A stretch of 45,581 bases of DNA, from contig JAMPFM010000020.1 of assembly GCA_023664455.1 (NCBI GenBank), positions 1 to 45,581 of the forward strand, given 5' to 3'. This DNA comes from Blautia sp. (lineage in GTDB: Bacteria > Bacillota > Clostridia > Lachnospirales > Lachnospiraceae). Numbering within the stretch: the first letter of the stretch is position 1; every line of letters starts with the position of its first letter. Shown here piece after piece: positions 6,813 to 15,046 of the stretch. The translations under genes were made by a program, and so were the position numbers. The notes beneath the pieces are model-generated. The model was not told the DNA's origin. It saw only the letters and a list, made by a program, of their open reading frames with translations, and made no database searches.

Positions 6813-7628
6813 TCATTTTGTGCGGATTATGCAAGGTAAATGTAGAAAAAAACGAACCGCCAGCAATCCCAGAAAAGAAAGCCCCACCGTGATACAGGAA
6901 AGCATTGCAAACGACATCAAGAAGCCTTCCGGCGTGTCCAGCCGGTGCAGCAGAAGGTCGTATCCGATTGCAAGGCAGATTCCCATCAAATCGATGTTGA
7001 GCAAACTGCTGCAATCCCGCTTCAGCCGGTAAATGCAGAAAAGATGGCGAATCAGGAAGACGAAATGCAAAAGCAGGGATATTGTAAGCTGCAATTTGAG
7101 AAATCCGCCGCATTCTTCAAGGGAATCCAGATGAAAAGTACGGACGGCATGTTCCGGGGTGGTGGCAAAGTAGAGAAGTAAAAAGGCAAGATAACTATCC
7201 AGCACTAATTCGATAACACATGTAATGCAATCTGTTTTGCGCATCTTTCCGCCTCTGGGGGCGCTTACGGCTATCAGAATGCCAGCGGATAGGCATATGG
7301 CAAGTAAGATATAATAGGCGGAGAGGGATATAGAAGCCGTATTTGTCAGAAACTGTATCAGGCTGTAGAGGAGTGGAAACAGGAAAATCAGGCAGGCGAT
7401 GAGGTTCTGGCATTTTAAGACGCCGCGTATCCTGCGCAGTCCATCCAGCGCTTTTTGCTCGGTTTTCTGGGCGGAAAAGGTATTGTCTTTGTAAAATGTT
7501 GCAATTTCCCTGCATTCCTCACAAGTTTCCAGATGTTCTTTCACATATTCTTTGGTCGTCTCAGAGCAGATATTATCGAGATAAGACGGCAGCAAATCCC
7601 GGATGATATCACATGTTTTCTTTTCCAT
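6813..7628 (-). CDS. Membrane anti-sigma factor with zinc finger
   Basis: Residues about 1-50 form a zf-HC2 anti-sigma domain with the His-x3-Cys-x2-Cys motif (HLETCEEC), which binds and inhibits an ECF sigma factor. The rest of the 271 residues holds about six hydrophobic spans (for example LIACLIFLFPLLYSLIQFL and AYYILLAICLSAGILIAV), so the protein sits in the cytoplasmic membrane with the zinc finger inside. The cognate sigma gene is immediately upstream on the same strand, separated by a 206-base region of 22-bp repeats. The ribosome site is weak (GGGG), so translation may be low compared with the sigma factor. Confidence 0.85.
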   Translation of the reverse strand: MEKKTCDIIRDLLPSYLDNICSETTKEYVKEHLETCEECREIATFYKDNTFSAQKTEQKALDGLRRIRGVLKCQNLIACLIFLFPLLYSLIQFLTNTASISLSAYYILLAICLSAGILIAVSAPRGGKMRKTDCITCVIELVLDSYLAFLLLYFATTPEHAVRTFHLDSLEECGGFLKLQLTISLLLHFVFLIRHLFCIYRLKRDCSSLLNIDLMGICLAIGYDLLLHRLDTPEGFLMSFAMLSCITVGLSFLGLLAVRFFLHLPCIIRTK

Positions 7629-7719
7629 AATTTACCCCATTTCTGTTTTCATTTTCCTTTTTATCAAGTTTAATTTTCCATCATCAAACTTCATTTTTTT
7701 ATTATTAAGCTTGTTTTTT

Positions 7720-7862
7720 CATTATCAATCTTTGCTTTCTTTATCATCAATCTTTGTTTTCTTGATTATCAATCTTTGCCTTCTTCATCCTCAATCTTTA
7801 CCTTTTTCATTATCAATCTTTGCTTTCTTCATCCTCAATCTTTGCTTTTTTCATCCTCAATT
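7720..7862. repeat. 22-bp tandem repeat between sigma and anti-sigma genes
   Basis: Seven copies of a 22-bp unit (minus strand about AAGATTGAGGATGAAGAAAG plus CA) recur with exact spacing; the CAATCTT core starts at 7726, 7748, 7770, 7792, 7814, 7836 and 7858 on the plus strand, with the last copy reading CAATTTT. Two degenerate copies continue toward 7682. The first copies encode the tail and stop codon of the sigma factor; the others are non-coding and carry TGA in every unit. Since 22 is not a multiple of three the frame rotates between units. Confidence 0.9.
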
Positions 7863-8326
7863 TTGGTTTCCTTCAGCAGTATCATTTTCGCCCGGTAGAA
7901 GGTAACGCGCGCCCAGTTTTCGCTTCTGCCCAGCATGGCGCCGATTTCTTTATATGGCAGGTCGCCAAGCGCCCGGAGTTCCACGACTTTTCTCATATCT
8001 GTGGGCAGACGCTGTAATTTGTCCCATACGTCCAGAAGTTCGACTCTTGCAATGGCATGCTGCTCTGTATTATTTCCGGCTTCCCAGGTATCGTCCATAT
8101 CTTCCAACTGTATACGGGAATTTTTCTGCCAATGTTGAAATAACAGGTGTTTTGCAATCTGGCAGAGCCATGTCGATACTTTGCAGCTTCCATCATAGGA
8201 ATCGATGGATTCTATGGCTTTTACAAAGGTTTCCTGCATCAAATCTTCTGAAAGCAGGGGGTCTTTGCACCTTGCATATAGGAAATGAAAGATAATCTGG
8301 GCATATTGCCGGTACAATTCCTCCAT
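7835..8326 (-). CDS. ECF-type RNA polymerase sigma factor
   Basis: The 163-residue protein has region 2 (residues about 3-70, with LSEDLMQETFVKAIESID and the DNA-contact tail VSTWLCQIAKHLLFQHWQ) and region 4 (about 100-155, LQRLPTDMRKVVELRALGDL followed by the HTH PYKEIGAMLGRSENWARVTF). The length is normal for the family. AAGGAGG lies eight bases before ATG. It recruits RNA polymerase to stress or envelope promoters and is held at the membrane by the downstream anti-sigma factor. Its acidic-basic tail KIEDEKSKD is encoded by the tandem repeat, so tail length could vary among strains. Confidence 0.9.
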   Translation of the reverse strand: MEELYRQYAQIIFHFLYARCKDPLLSEDLMQETFVKAIESIDSYDGSCKVSTWLCQIAKHLLFQHWQKNSRIQLEDMDDTWEAGNNTEQHAIARVELLDVWDKLQRLPTDMRKVVELRALGDLPYKEIGAMLGRSENWARVTFYRAKMILLKETKIEDEKSKD

Positions 8327-8347
8327 AGCGGGCCTCCTTTATGGATA

Positions 8348-8374
8348 TATCCGTTTTAGAGAGGTTTTGTTACA
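8348..8374 (-). promoter_or_regulatory. Candidate ECF autoregulatory promoter
   Basis: Reading the minus strand, TGTAAC and CGGATA are separated by 15 bases and lie 22 bases before the sigma gene start. Many ECF sigma factors recognise an AAC-containing -35 box and a CG-rich -10 box in front of their own gene. The match is suggestive only. Confidence 0.3.
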
Positions 8375-8396
8375 TGGTTTGTGAGATTTTTTGATG

Positions 8397-8468
8397 TTTA
8401 TTCCCGCGAGCAACGAGCCAAGTGACTGCTTGCAGGCATTTGGCGACTGCCGCGAGGTGTTTGACTTC
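8397..8468. repeat. Dispersed hairpin repeat, short copy
   Basis: About 60 bases beginning TTTATTCCCGCGAGCAACGA and ending at CCGCGAGG are identical to 9835-9895, in the same orientation. The unit contains GCCAA/TTGGC and CTGC/GCAG pairing arms and CCGCGAG at both ends. This copy lacks the terminal 10-bp hairpin of the other copy but resumes with the same GTGTTTGACTTC, so it looks like a deletion derivative. The two copies bracket the AraC gene. Confidence 0.85.
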
Positions 8469-8502
8469 TTGATACTTGGAAAAAGGGAGTGTACTTCTTA
8501 GT

Positions 8503-9723
8503 TTAAAGTTTCATGTTTTGTTCCCGATATTCACTGGGGGATATGCCGGTTTCTTTTTGGAAAGAAGAAGAGAAATAGCTTCTGGAACCGAATGACAATT
8601 CATCACTGATTTCCTGAATGCTCATTTTTGTCCCAGAAAGCAATAATTTAGCCTGTTCAATTTTTTCATGTTTAATATAATCGGATACACTGCAGCCGAT
8701 TTCGCTTTTAAACTTATGAGAGAAATAATACTCTGTATAGCCAGATTGTTCTGCCAGCTGGCTGATGGATAATTTTTCCTTAATATGCATGGAAATATAC
8801 TCACAGACACTTCTGATTGAACCGGAAATGTCTCTTTTTTCTTTTTCTGACCGTACCCGTTGGACATAATCTTCCATCAGGGTACTGCATGTGGCGGATG
8901 TCTCGGCAATATTTTTGCAGTCTTCAATCATCTGCATATAGTAGTCGTTGAGAGTATAGGCAACTGCGGGATTTACCCCGCCTTCAATGGCAGCCCTGGA
9001 GCAGAGTGTCAGAAGGACGATGGAAGTTGATTTTGCCCTGCGCAGGGAATTGCCCACATCAAAACGCGGACCGTCGCTCAAACTGTGGGAGCGTGCGAGG
9101 GCATTTAAATAGTCGGGATTTCCTTCACGCAGCATATTCATAAATTCCTGTTCAGCCATCCATATGCCGCGGTGTTCTTCTGTAATCAGATTTATTTCAG
9201 AAGAGGACGGTTTTTCCGATGCTTTTTCTGTAAAATGAAGATTATTGGTCGTAATTCGTTTGCCGGTGACGCAGTAGTGCAGCATGACGGCATATTGAAA
9301 AAGCTGGTTGGTCGGGATAATGGGAATATGGTCAAACAGTTTAAAAACTTTGATGCGGTTGCTTACTGAAAGGTTATGCCTATCCAATTCTTTTTTGATA
9401 CTTTGATAGGAATTTCTACCGGAGTAGGCAGGACCTAGTGCATGAATGCTGCGCAGGGAGTTTTCCTCATATTCAAATGCTACAATCCAGATTAATCCTA
9501 AGTGGTCATCTATAAATAGGGGTTCCCGTATCCCATTTTCCAGATGTTTTTCAATCGCATCTCCCATGCTTAAAAGAGCCAAGGCGTCGTCATCGTTTGG
9601 AGCTTCGTCTTGTGCAATGCCGGAATGCGGGAGAATAAGCTCTGGTTTGTAACTATGCAGGGGAAGATTATGGTTACATTGAATCAGTTGATGAAAAAAA
9701 TCCAGTTTTTCTCGTATATTCAT
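8503..9723 (-). CDS. AraC-family transcriptional regulator
   Basis: The C-terminal 100 residues carry the two helix-turn-helix units of the AraC/XylS DNA-binding domain (LSISQLAEQSGYTEYYFSHK and MSIQEISDELSFGSRSYFSS, ending GISPSEYRE). The first 300 residues form an unclassified sensory region, as in large Lachnospiraceae AraC regulators of sugar loci. The start is taken at 9723 (MNIREKLDFF) because AAAGGA lies 12 bases upstream; the frame is open to 9759, where the ribosome site is worse. The gene is flanked by two copies of a dispersed repeat and stands beside the GH3 and GPH transporter genes, its probable targets. The ligand is unknown. Confidence 0.9.
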   Translation of the reverse strand: MNIREKLDFFHQLIQCNHNLPLHSYKPELILPHSGIAQDEAPNDDDALALLSMGDAIEKHLENGIREPLFIDDHLGLIWIVAFEYEENSLRSIHALGPAYSGRNSYQSIKKELDRHNLSVSNRIKVFKLFDHIPIIPTNQLFQYAVMLHYCVTGKRITTNNLHFTEKASEKPSSSEINLITEEHRGIWMAEQEFMNMLREGNPDYLNALARSHSLSDGPRFDVGNSLRRAKSTSIVLLTLCSRAAIEGGVNPAVAYTLNDYYMQMIEDCKNIAETSATCSTLMEDYVQRVRSEKEKRDISGSIRSVCEYISMHIKEKLSISQLAEQSGYTEYYFSHKFKSEIGCSVSDYIKHEKIEQAKLLLSGTKMSIQEISDELSFGSRSYFSSSFQKETGISPSEYREQNMKL

Positions 9724-9834
9724 ATTTATATCCATTCCTTTCGCTTCGCTCAGGCACAAAACGTCATGAAAATACTTCTTATTTTCAATCTTGCTCCTAT
9801 CTATATGCTTTGGTCTGTGTATTAGTAGAAGTAT

Positions 9835-9934
9835 TTTATTCCCGCGAGCAACGAGCCAAGTGACTGCTTGCAGGCATTTGGCGACTGCCGCGAGGGTCTA
9901 ATACCCCGCAGCTTGCTGCGGGGTGTTTGACTTC
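9835..9934. repeat. Dispersed hairpin repeat, full copy
   Basis: This longer copy of the element at 8397-8468 continues after CCGCGAGG into ACCCCGCAGC-TT-GCTGCGGGGT (9903-9924), a perfect 10-bp stem with a two-base loop, then GTGTTTGACTTC. It lies 110 bases upstream of the AraC start and just downstream of the small gene at 9943, so it could also end that transcript. The size and hairpin content resemble REP/BIME-like elements. Confidence 0.85.
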
Positions 9935-9942
9935 CGTTAGGG

Positions 9943-10173
9943 TCAGGTGCATAAAAAATCTGCAAGCAGCTTTTGGTCGTCTTCCTGTTCAAAACGGATT
10001 GTTCCGCTTTGAAGTAGTTTAGGATTTGATGCTATCGTACAAAAGATATACTGACTCAATGTGGATTTGAGTGCGATGCGGTCGCCTTCAGAGGTTTCAA
10101 ACAGTACCTCGTTATTGCATTTTTGAACTTGCTTTAGGAAACTTACGATATTGATATCAGATTTTATATGCAT
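9943..10173 (-). CDS. Small conserved Lachnospiraceae protein of unknown function
   Basis: The 76-residue product starts at ATG 10173, which has AGGAGG ten bases upstream; a longer in-frame ATG at 10203 has no ribosome site. It follows the pattern MxIKSDINIVSFLKQVQKC...GDRIALKSTLSQYIF of small proteins that databases often mislabel polyA polymerase. No catalytic motif is present. It lies 88 bases downstream of the GH3 gene and could be read from the same transcript. I do not know its role. Confidence 0.75.
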   Translation of the reverse strand: MHIKSDINIVSFLKQVQKCNNEVLFETSEGDRIALKSTLSQYIFCTIASNPKLLQSGTIRFEQEDDQKLLADFLCT

Positions 10174-10260
10174 AAATAATGTTCCTCCTGTTATGTGTAC
10201 CAAATGATGAATAATTTCCAGAAAACGGTCTTTACGGATATACAGGAATGAAATCCTATA

Positions 10261-13059
10261 CTAGGATTGTACATAAGCATTCAAATCAGGAATTTCGTAA
10301 ATTGGTTTGTCCAAAGTAAAACTGATTTCCTTTATATCTAATCCATTTTGGGCAAAGTATAGTTGGATAACGGCATATTTGCTGAAAAAGACTAGCTTTT
10401 TTTCTAATTGTACCACATTGCCTTCGGTTCCATTAAAGGTGAATACTGCCTGTGGTGAACCGTTATTTAGCAGCGTAACAGGAAGCTGCGCCAATTCTCC
10501 AAGCATTGAACTGGCTTTCATTTGGATTCGATATCCGCCCATTTTTTCAATATCTAAAGCAAAAACATAGGCGCTTCCCTTTTTGGCTTCTATATTTTCA
10601 AGTCTAATAACGACTTTTCCGTCTTTGATTTTATGATAAACTACTTCTGGTTCCGGTTCCTCAATTGCTTTTCCTGTTCCAATTACTTTTACGCTTACGC
10701 TATTCCCATTTATGCGGTCGAAGGCATTTGTGTGCATCAGGAAACTGCAGATATTCATGGCATTTCTTTGCAATTCACCTAAAGCGAGAGTGCCATCCTC
10801 AATAGAAGAAAGTGTGTTGTCACCAACAGTATTTTTATCTGCCTCCGAGCATACCATATAGATATCGTTTTGTGCCCGCGCCATTCCTGCATAGTTAGTT
10901 CTTACTGCTTCCTCTCCTTCATTGTTAATTTTAGCCCACCAGTCTGTCATGACGATTCCTTGAAATCCCCATTCGTCACGCAGGATAACAGTGTTTAAAT
11001 CATAACTTCCGGCAGTCCATAGTCCGTTTACTGCGCCATAAGTGGTCATGATGGAATCTGCATCTGCCTCTAAAATTGCAATCTCAAATCCTTTTAGGTA
11101 AATTTCCCGAAGCGCCCTCTCTGAAACGATACTGTTAAGGGAATTGCGTTGAGTTTCTTGATTGTTAGCACAAAAGTGTTTCAGCGTTCCTGTTACCCCT
11201 GCTTTATGCATTGCTCTTATCTGTGCTGCCGCCATTTTTCCTGTAAGCAGTGGATCTTCGGAGAAATATTCAAAATTTCTTCCATTCAGAGGATGCCTGT
11301 GAATGTTCATGCCGGGACCAAGCAGGGTATCTACCTTATTTTTTACCATCTCAATGCCTGTGAAAGTATAGAGTTCTTCTACTAATTTTGTGTTAAATGT
11401 GCAAGCTATGAGGGTTCCATTGGGCAGACTGAATGCTTTCATACCACTGTCAAGGCGCATGCCTGAAGGTCCGTCTGCGCAACACCCGCAGGGGATTCCA
11501 AATTTTTTTAAGGTTTCAGATACACCTCCGAAAGCAGCAGCCGTTCCTGGCGTTACTTTGGGACTACCCATGCCTTCTCCCCGGATAATGCAGGCTAGAT
11601 CTTCCACAGATAATTGGGCAATAAATGTTTCCATGGAAATGACTCCGTGCTTTACATCGGATAGTTTATAACCCCTATCACCGGTAATAGGAATTTCCGT
11701 AGGCAGATTTTGAAGCCTTTTCTCAGCAGGGTTTACCTGTCTTATGGGTACATTTTCGCGGGTAAAGGAAAGATTTCCATTTAAGTCAGTTTGCGGCCGA
11801 AGTCTTTGAAAGGTTTCTTTAGGCGCCATAGCATTGGAACACTGGCAGATCAGCCTTGTTTCATCTAAGAGAAACCTTCCGGCTTCATTTAAATTTCTGC
11901 TGCTGTTTCCCGTATAAACACAGTAATCACCGGCTTCCAGTACATAGGCGGAACGAAAACCGGTCTTGCCTGTTTCATCGTAAGATGCAAAGACCTTAAA
12001 GGGAATTTCAAAGAAAATAGTTTCTTCCTCACCTGCTGCAAGTTCTTTTGTTTTTCCGAAAGCTGCCAGTACGATGACCGGTTTACCCAACTGTCCTTGA
12101 GGCGCTTTGACATAAATTTGTACCACTTCTTTTCCAGAAACCGTACCTGTATTTTTTACATTTACAGAAACATTGATGCACTCGTTCCCCGTTGCAAATG
12201 TTTCCGGTCTGATTTCAAAAGAGGTATAGGAGAGACCAAAACCAAAGGGATAGCGGACGGCATCTGGCGCTCCGGTCTCAAAGTAACGGTATCCCACATA
12301 AATATCTTCTTCATAGATATTCTGTTCAAGATTCCCAAAGTTATTGTTGGAAGGATAATCCTCTATTCGGTATGCAATGGTATCCGCCAGTTTACCAGAA
12401 GGGTTCACTGTGCCAGTAAGTATATCTGCTGTTCCCAATCCACCGGTTTCACCGCCCTGCCATGCATAAAGCACTGCGTCTGGCTGGTACTTATCTACAA
12501 ATCCCATGTCTATAATGTTGCCAACATTCAGTATAACAACCATTTTAGAAAAGCCTTTTCGTACTTTATCCAACATGTCCTCTTCGCTTGTGGTGAGAAG
12601 ATAAGAGCCTGGATGGTTGAAATTATCCTGATCCTCCCCGGCTGTTCTGCCGATTATCACAAGTGCGCAGGTATTTTTTGCTGCGGTCTTTTCCACGATT
12701 TCTGTCGAAAGAGGCATTTCCTCCTGGGACCAAGGCTCCTTTCCCCATCCCTGGCCTTCGTCAAATGGGTGTTCTTTTTCCCATGCTTTGTACATTTCAA
12801 GAAGTTCTTTATCAATGATTACCTCTTCATTTTCAAGCAATGCATCTAGAATGCCTGTAACTTTTTCTGCATTTACAAGTCCCCCTGAACCAGTTCCGCT
12901 TTTGTAATAGTTTAGCTGAATACGTCCAAAGACCGCTATTTTTTCTCCTTTTGAAAGGGGAAGTACATTGTTTTCATTGCGTAAAAGAACCTGTCCTTCT
13001 GCCACAGTCTTTCGCGCAGCTTCACGATATTTTTCCAGATCTAATATCATTTTTTCCAT
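10261..13059 (-). CDS. Circularly permuted GH3 beta-glucosidase-type enzyme
   Basis: This is a retaining exo-beta-glycosidase of family GH3 acting in the cytoplasm (no signal peptide). The domain order is swapped: the C-terminal alpha/beta sandwich comes first (residues about 1-260, AAGQVLLRNENNVLPL-type start and IIGRTAGEDQDN), then the fibronectin-like domain (about 290-400, PFGFGLSYTSFE), and the TIM barrel follows (about 465-780). The barrel carries the pyranose-site motifs GLLGPGMNIHRHPLNGRNFE and KHF, with the nucleophile Asp706 in GIVMTDWW. A further beta domain ends the 932 residues. This arrangement is known from Ruminococcus and Butyrivibrio enzymes. Start 13059 is chosen over 13071 because GGAGG lies five bases before it. 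The divergent GPH transporter suggests a beta-glucoside substrate. Confidence 0.93.
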   Translation of the reverse strand: MEKMILDLEKYREAARKTVAEGQVLLRNENNVLPLSKGEKIAVFGRIQLNYYKSGTGSGGLVNAEKVTGILDALLENEEVIIDKELLEMYKAWEKEHPFDEGQGWGKEPWSQEEMPLSTEIVEKTAAKNTCALVIIGRTAGEDQDNFNHPGSYLLTTSEEDMLDKVRKGFSKMVVILNVGNIIDMGFVDKYQPDAVLYAWQGGETGGLGTADILTGTVNPSGKLADTIAYRIEDYPSNNNFGNLEQNIYEEDIYVGYRYFETGAPDAVRYPFGFGLSYTSFEIRPETFATGNECINVSVNVKNTGTVSGKEVVQIYVKAPQGQLGKPVIVLAAFGKTKELAAGEEETIFFEIPFKVFASYDETGKTGFRSAYVLEAGDYCVYTGNSSRNLNEAGRFLLDETRLICQCSNAMAPKETFQRLRPQTDLNGNLSFTRENVPIRQVNPAEKRLQNLPTEIPITGDRGYKLSDVKHGVISMETFIAQLSVEDLACIIRGEGMGSPKVTPGTAAAFGGVSETLKKFGIPCGCCADGPSGMRLDSGMKAFSLPNGTLIACTFNTKLVEELYTFTGIEMVKNKVDTLLGPGMNIHRHPLNGRNFEYFSEDPLLTGKMAAAQIRAMHKAGVTGTLKHFCANNQETQRNSLNSIVSERALREIYLKGFEIAILEADADSIMTTYGAVNGLWTAGSYDLNTVILRDEWGFQGIVMTDWWAKINNEGEEAVRTNYAGMARAQNDIYMVCSEADKNTVGDNTLSSIEDGTLALGELQRNAMNICSFLMHTNAFDRINGNSVSVKVIGTGKAIEEPEPEVVYHKIKDGKVVIRLENIEAKKGSAYVFALDIEKMGGYRIQMKASSMLGELAQLPVTLLNNGSPQAVFTFNGTEGNVVQLEKKLVFFSKYAVIQLYFAQNGLDIKEISFTLDKPIYEIPDLNAYVQS

Positions 13060-13431
13060 ATCTGCCTCCACTCTTTTTACTCTTTTTATATGATACAGAG
13101 ATTTCAGCCTTGATGCTTGCCCTTTTTTGATACATACATAAAATTAAAATGTGTCAAACGGCAACATTGCATTTAGGTTGTATTTTAAGTATACATGCAA
13201 TTTGGACACAAATGTTAAGTTTTTCTTCTTTTTATTAGAAAATTAATGTAATTATTTTCCTATAACAGCCTGTTATTCCTTTTTTGTTAAAACTCATCTA
13301 CATGAACCGATTATATTCCTTAAAAAGTGAATGAAATAATTAATTGTTGAACGAGTGGAAAAAATCTCTTTTGTATAATGAATGTAACAAATTAATTTAT
13401 TTTATCATTAACTCAAAGGAGGATTTTTGGT
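13060..13431. promoter_or_regulatory. Divergent control region between GH3 and GPH genes
   Basis: This 372-base AT-rich region has no ORF. On the plus strand TATAAT (13374-13379) precedes the transporter but has no good -35 box at 17 bases (ACGAGT), which is typical of promoters that need an activator such as the AraC protein. On the minus strand TTGACA (13152-13157) may serve the GH3 gene. Between them ATTGCAT (13166-13172) and ATGCAAT (13195-13201) form an inverted repeat that could bind the regulator. Confidence 0.5.
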
Positions 13432-14916
13432 ATGGCTCAAAACAAATCAAGTCAGAGTGAAATTGATGGTGTACAGTACCGCCGGGCCAAATTATGGCAG
13501 ATTATCATGGTCGCATCCAGCGGGCTTGTAGGGATGGGGTTTTACAGTCTGATGGGCATGGCAAGCTATAGCGCCAGCATTGGCTTTGGTATTGCAACGG
13601 TTGCAGTGGGTGGGATTCTGACCTTTACCCGTATTTTTGATGCGATTACGGACCCGTTACTTGCGTTTATATATGACAGGGTCAATACTCGTTTTGGTAA
13701 GGTTCGTATTCTGCTGGTCAGTGGATGGCTGGTGATGGTTTTCGCCACACTGATGATGTATAACTGGGCGGCCGGAAAAGGGAACGGTATGGTTGTCTTT
13801 GTATTGCTGTATGTCATCTATATTATCGGGTATACGCTCTACAATATGACAGGTCAGACTCTGTATGCTTTGATGACCAATGACCCAAAGCAGCGGCCAA
13901 TGCTCGGCGTATGGAGTACGATTTTCAACTATGTGGTTCCTATTTCCTTGAGCATGATTAATTATGTGGTATTGCTTCCAAAATACGGAAACTATAACTT
14001 GGAATTTTTAGCGGCTGTCTGCTGGGTAACTGTCGCAGTGTCCGCAGTGGGACTTATTTTGACCTGTATTGGCATTTCGGAATATGATAAGCCGGAAAAT
14101 TTTGCAGGTACTTCTGCAAAGAAGGAAAAACTCAAGCTGAAAGATATGATGGAGGTATTAAAAAATAACCGGCCTTTGCAGTGTTATATTGCTTCCGGGA
14201 CTTCCGATAAGATTGCGCAGCAGGTAGCCAGCCAAACAATTATTTCGACGATGCTGGGAGGCATTATTATTGGCGATATGTCCATTTCCACCACGCTGAG
14301 TACCATAAGTATTATACCTTCCATTTTGTTTGCGGTTGTCGGTGCAAAGTATGCCGGAAAGCATGGCAATAAAAAGACGATTGTTACATGGTCTTATATA
14401 AGTATTTATGTAACCTGTGCAACGATTCTTTTCTTTGTTTTCTTACATATAGGTGGAAATACGCGCAATATTTCGACCGCTATGCCGCTGATGATTATCT
14501 ATGTTATCCTGACATTGGCGCTGAATGGTACGAAGATGTGCGTGACAACTGGAAATACTGCATTTATGGCGGATTTGATTGACTATGAGCTGGATCGGGG
14601 TGGTAAGTATATTCCGGCAGTAGTATCCGGTGTTGCCAGCCTGATTGATAAACTTGTATCATCAGTCAGCGCACTGATTGCTACCGGCGCGGTTGCACTG
14701 ATTGGGTATCGGGAAACGATGCCACAGCCTACGGACGAATTGACAGGCGGTGTTTTCTGGATGACGATGGCGCTTATGTATGGTCTTCCACTGATAGGCT
14801 GGGTTATTACGCTTATTGCTATGCGTTTTTGTGCATTGAGCAAGGAAGAAATGATTGAAGTCCAGAAGCGTATTGCGGATAAAAAGGCGGCGGCACAGAG
14901 AGAGGTAGAGGCATAG
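13432..14916 (+). CDS. GPH-family sugar:cation symporter (MelB-like)
   Basis: The 494-residue protein is a 12-helix transporter of the glycoside-pentoside-hexuronide family that brings in glycosides with Na+ or H+. Evidence: the N-terminal helix LWQIIMVASSGLVGMGFYSL, the family loop FDAITDPLLAFIYDRVNTRFGKVR (residues about 68-91, the cation-site aspartates D68 and D72 and the RFGK turn), a long central cytoplasmic loop (NFAGTSAKKEKLKLKDMM) and alternating hydrophobic helices to the C-terminus. AAAGGAGG precedes ATG. It is transcribed away from GH3, faces the GH1 gene end to end, and shares their terminator, so the three genes probably serve the same beta-glycoside. Confidence 0.9.
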   Translation: MAQNKSSQSEIDGVQYRRAKLWQIIMVASSGLVGMGFYSLMGMASYSASIGFGIATVAVGGILTFTRIFDAITDPLLAFIYDRVNTRFGKVRILLVSGWLVMVFATLMMYNWAAGKGNGMVVFVLLYVIYIIGYTLYNMTGQTLYALMTNDPKQRPMLGVWSTIFNYVVPISLSMINYVVLLPKYGNYNLEFLAAVCWVTVAVSAVGLILTCIGISEYDKPENFAGTSAKKEKLKLKDMMEVLKNNRPLQCYIASGTSDKIAQQVASQTIISTMLGGIIIGDMSISTTLSTISIIPSILFAVVGAKYAGKHGNKKTIVTWSYISIYVTCATILFFVFLHIGGNTRNISTAMPLMIIYVILTLALNGTKMCVTTGNTAFMADLIDYELDRGGKYIPAVVSGVASLIDKLVSSVSALIATGAVALIGYRETMPQPTDELTGGVFWMTMALMYGLPLIGWVITLIAMRFCALSKEEMIEVQKRIADKKAAAQREVEA

Positions 14917-14947
14917 AGGTTAGATAGAGCCAGAAAGAAAAGGATAA

Positions 14948-14988
14948 AAATCAGCGGTAAGTCCAGAGAGATTTACCACTGATTTTTT
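14948..14988. terminator. Bidirectional terminator between GPH and GH1 genes
   Basis: AAATCAG-C-GGTAA pairs with TTACC-A-CTGATTT around a 12-base loop with one mismatch. T-rich sequence follows on the plus strand (ATTTTTTG) and also on the minus strand (ATTTTTAT), so it can stop transcription of both convergent genes. Confidence 0.8.
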
Positions 14989-15046
14989 GTATCATTAAGA
15001 AATTCTTCCATTTTTATCTCGCTAAGCAAGAAGTATCCTCATCAGG

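Noticed and set aside
7682-7862. CRISPR-like array
   Set aside because: Units are contiguous 22-mers without unique spacers and no cas genes are present, so it is a tandem repeat.
12097-12849. Plus-strand 250-residue frame inside GH3
   Set aside because: It is antisense to conserved GH3 sequence and is rich in Cys, Phe and Ile as expected of a shadow frame.
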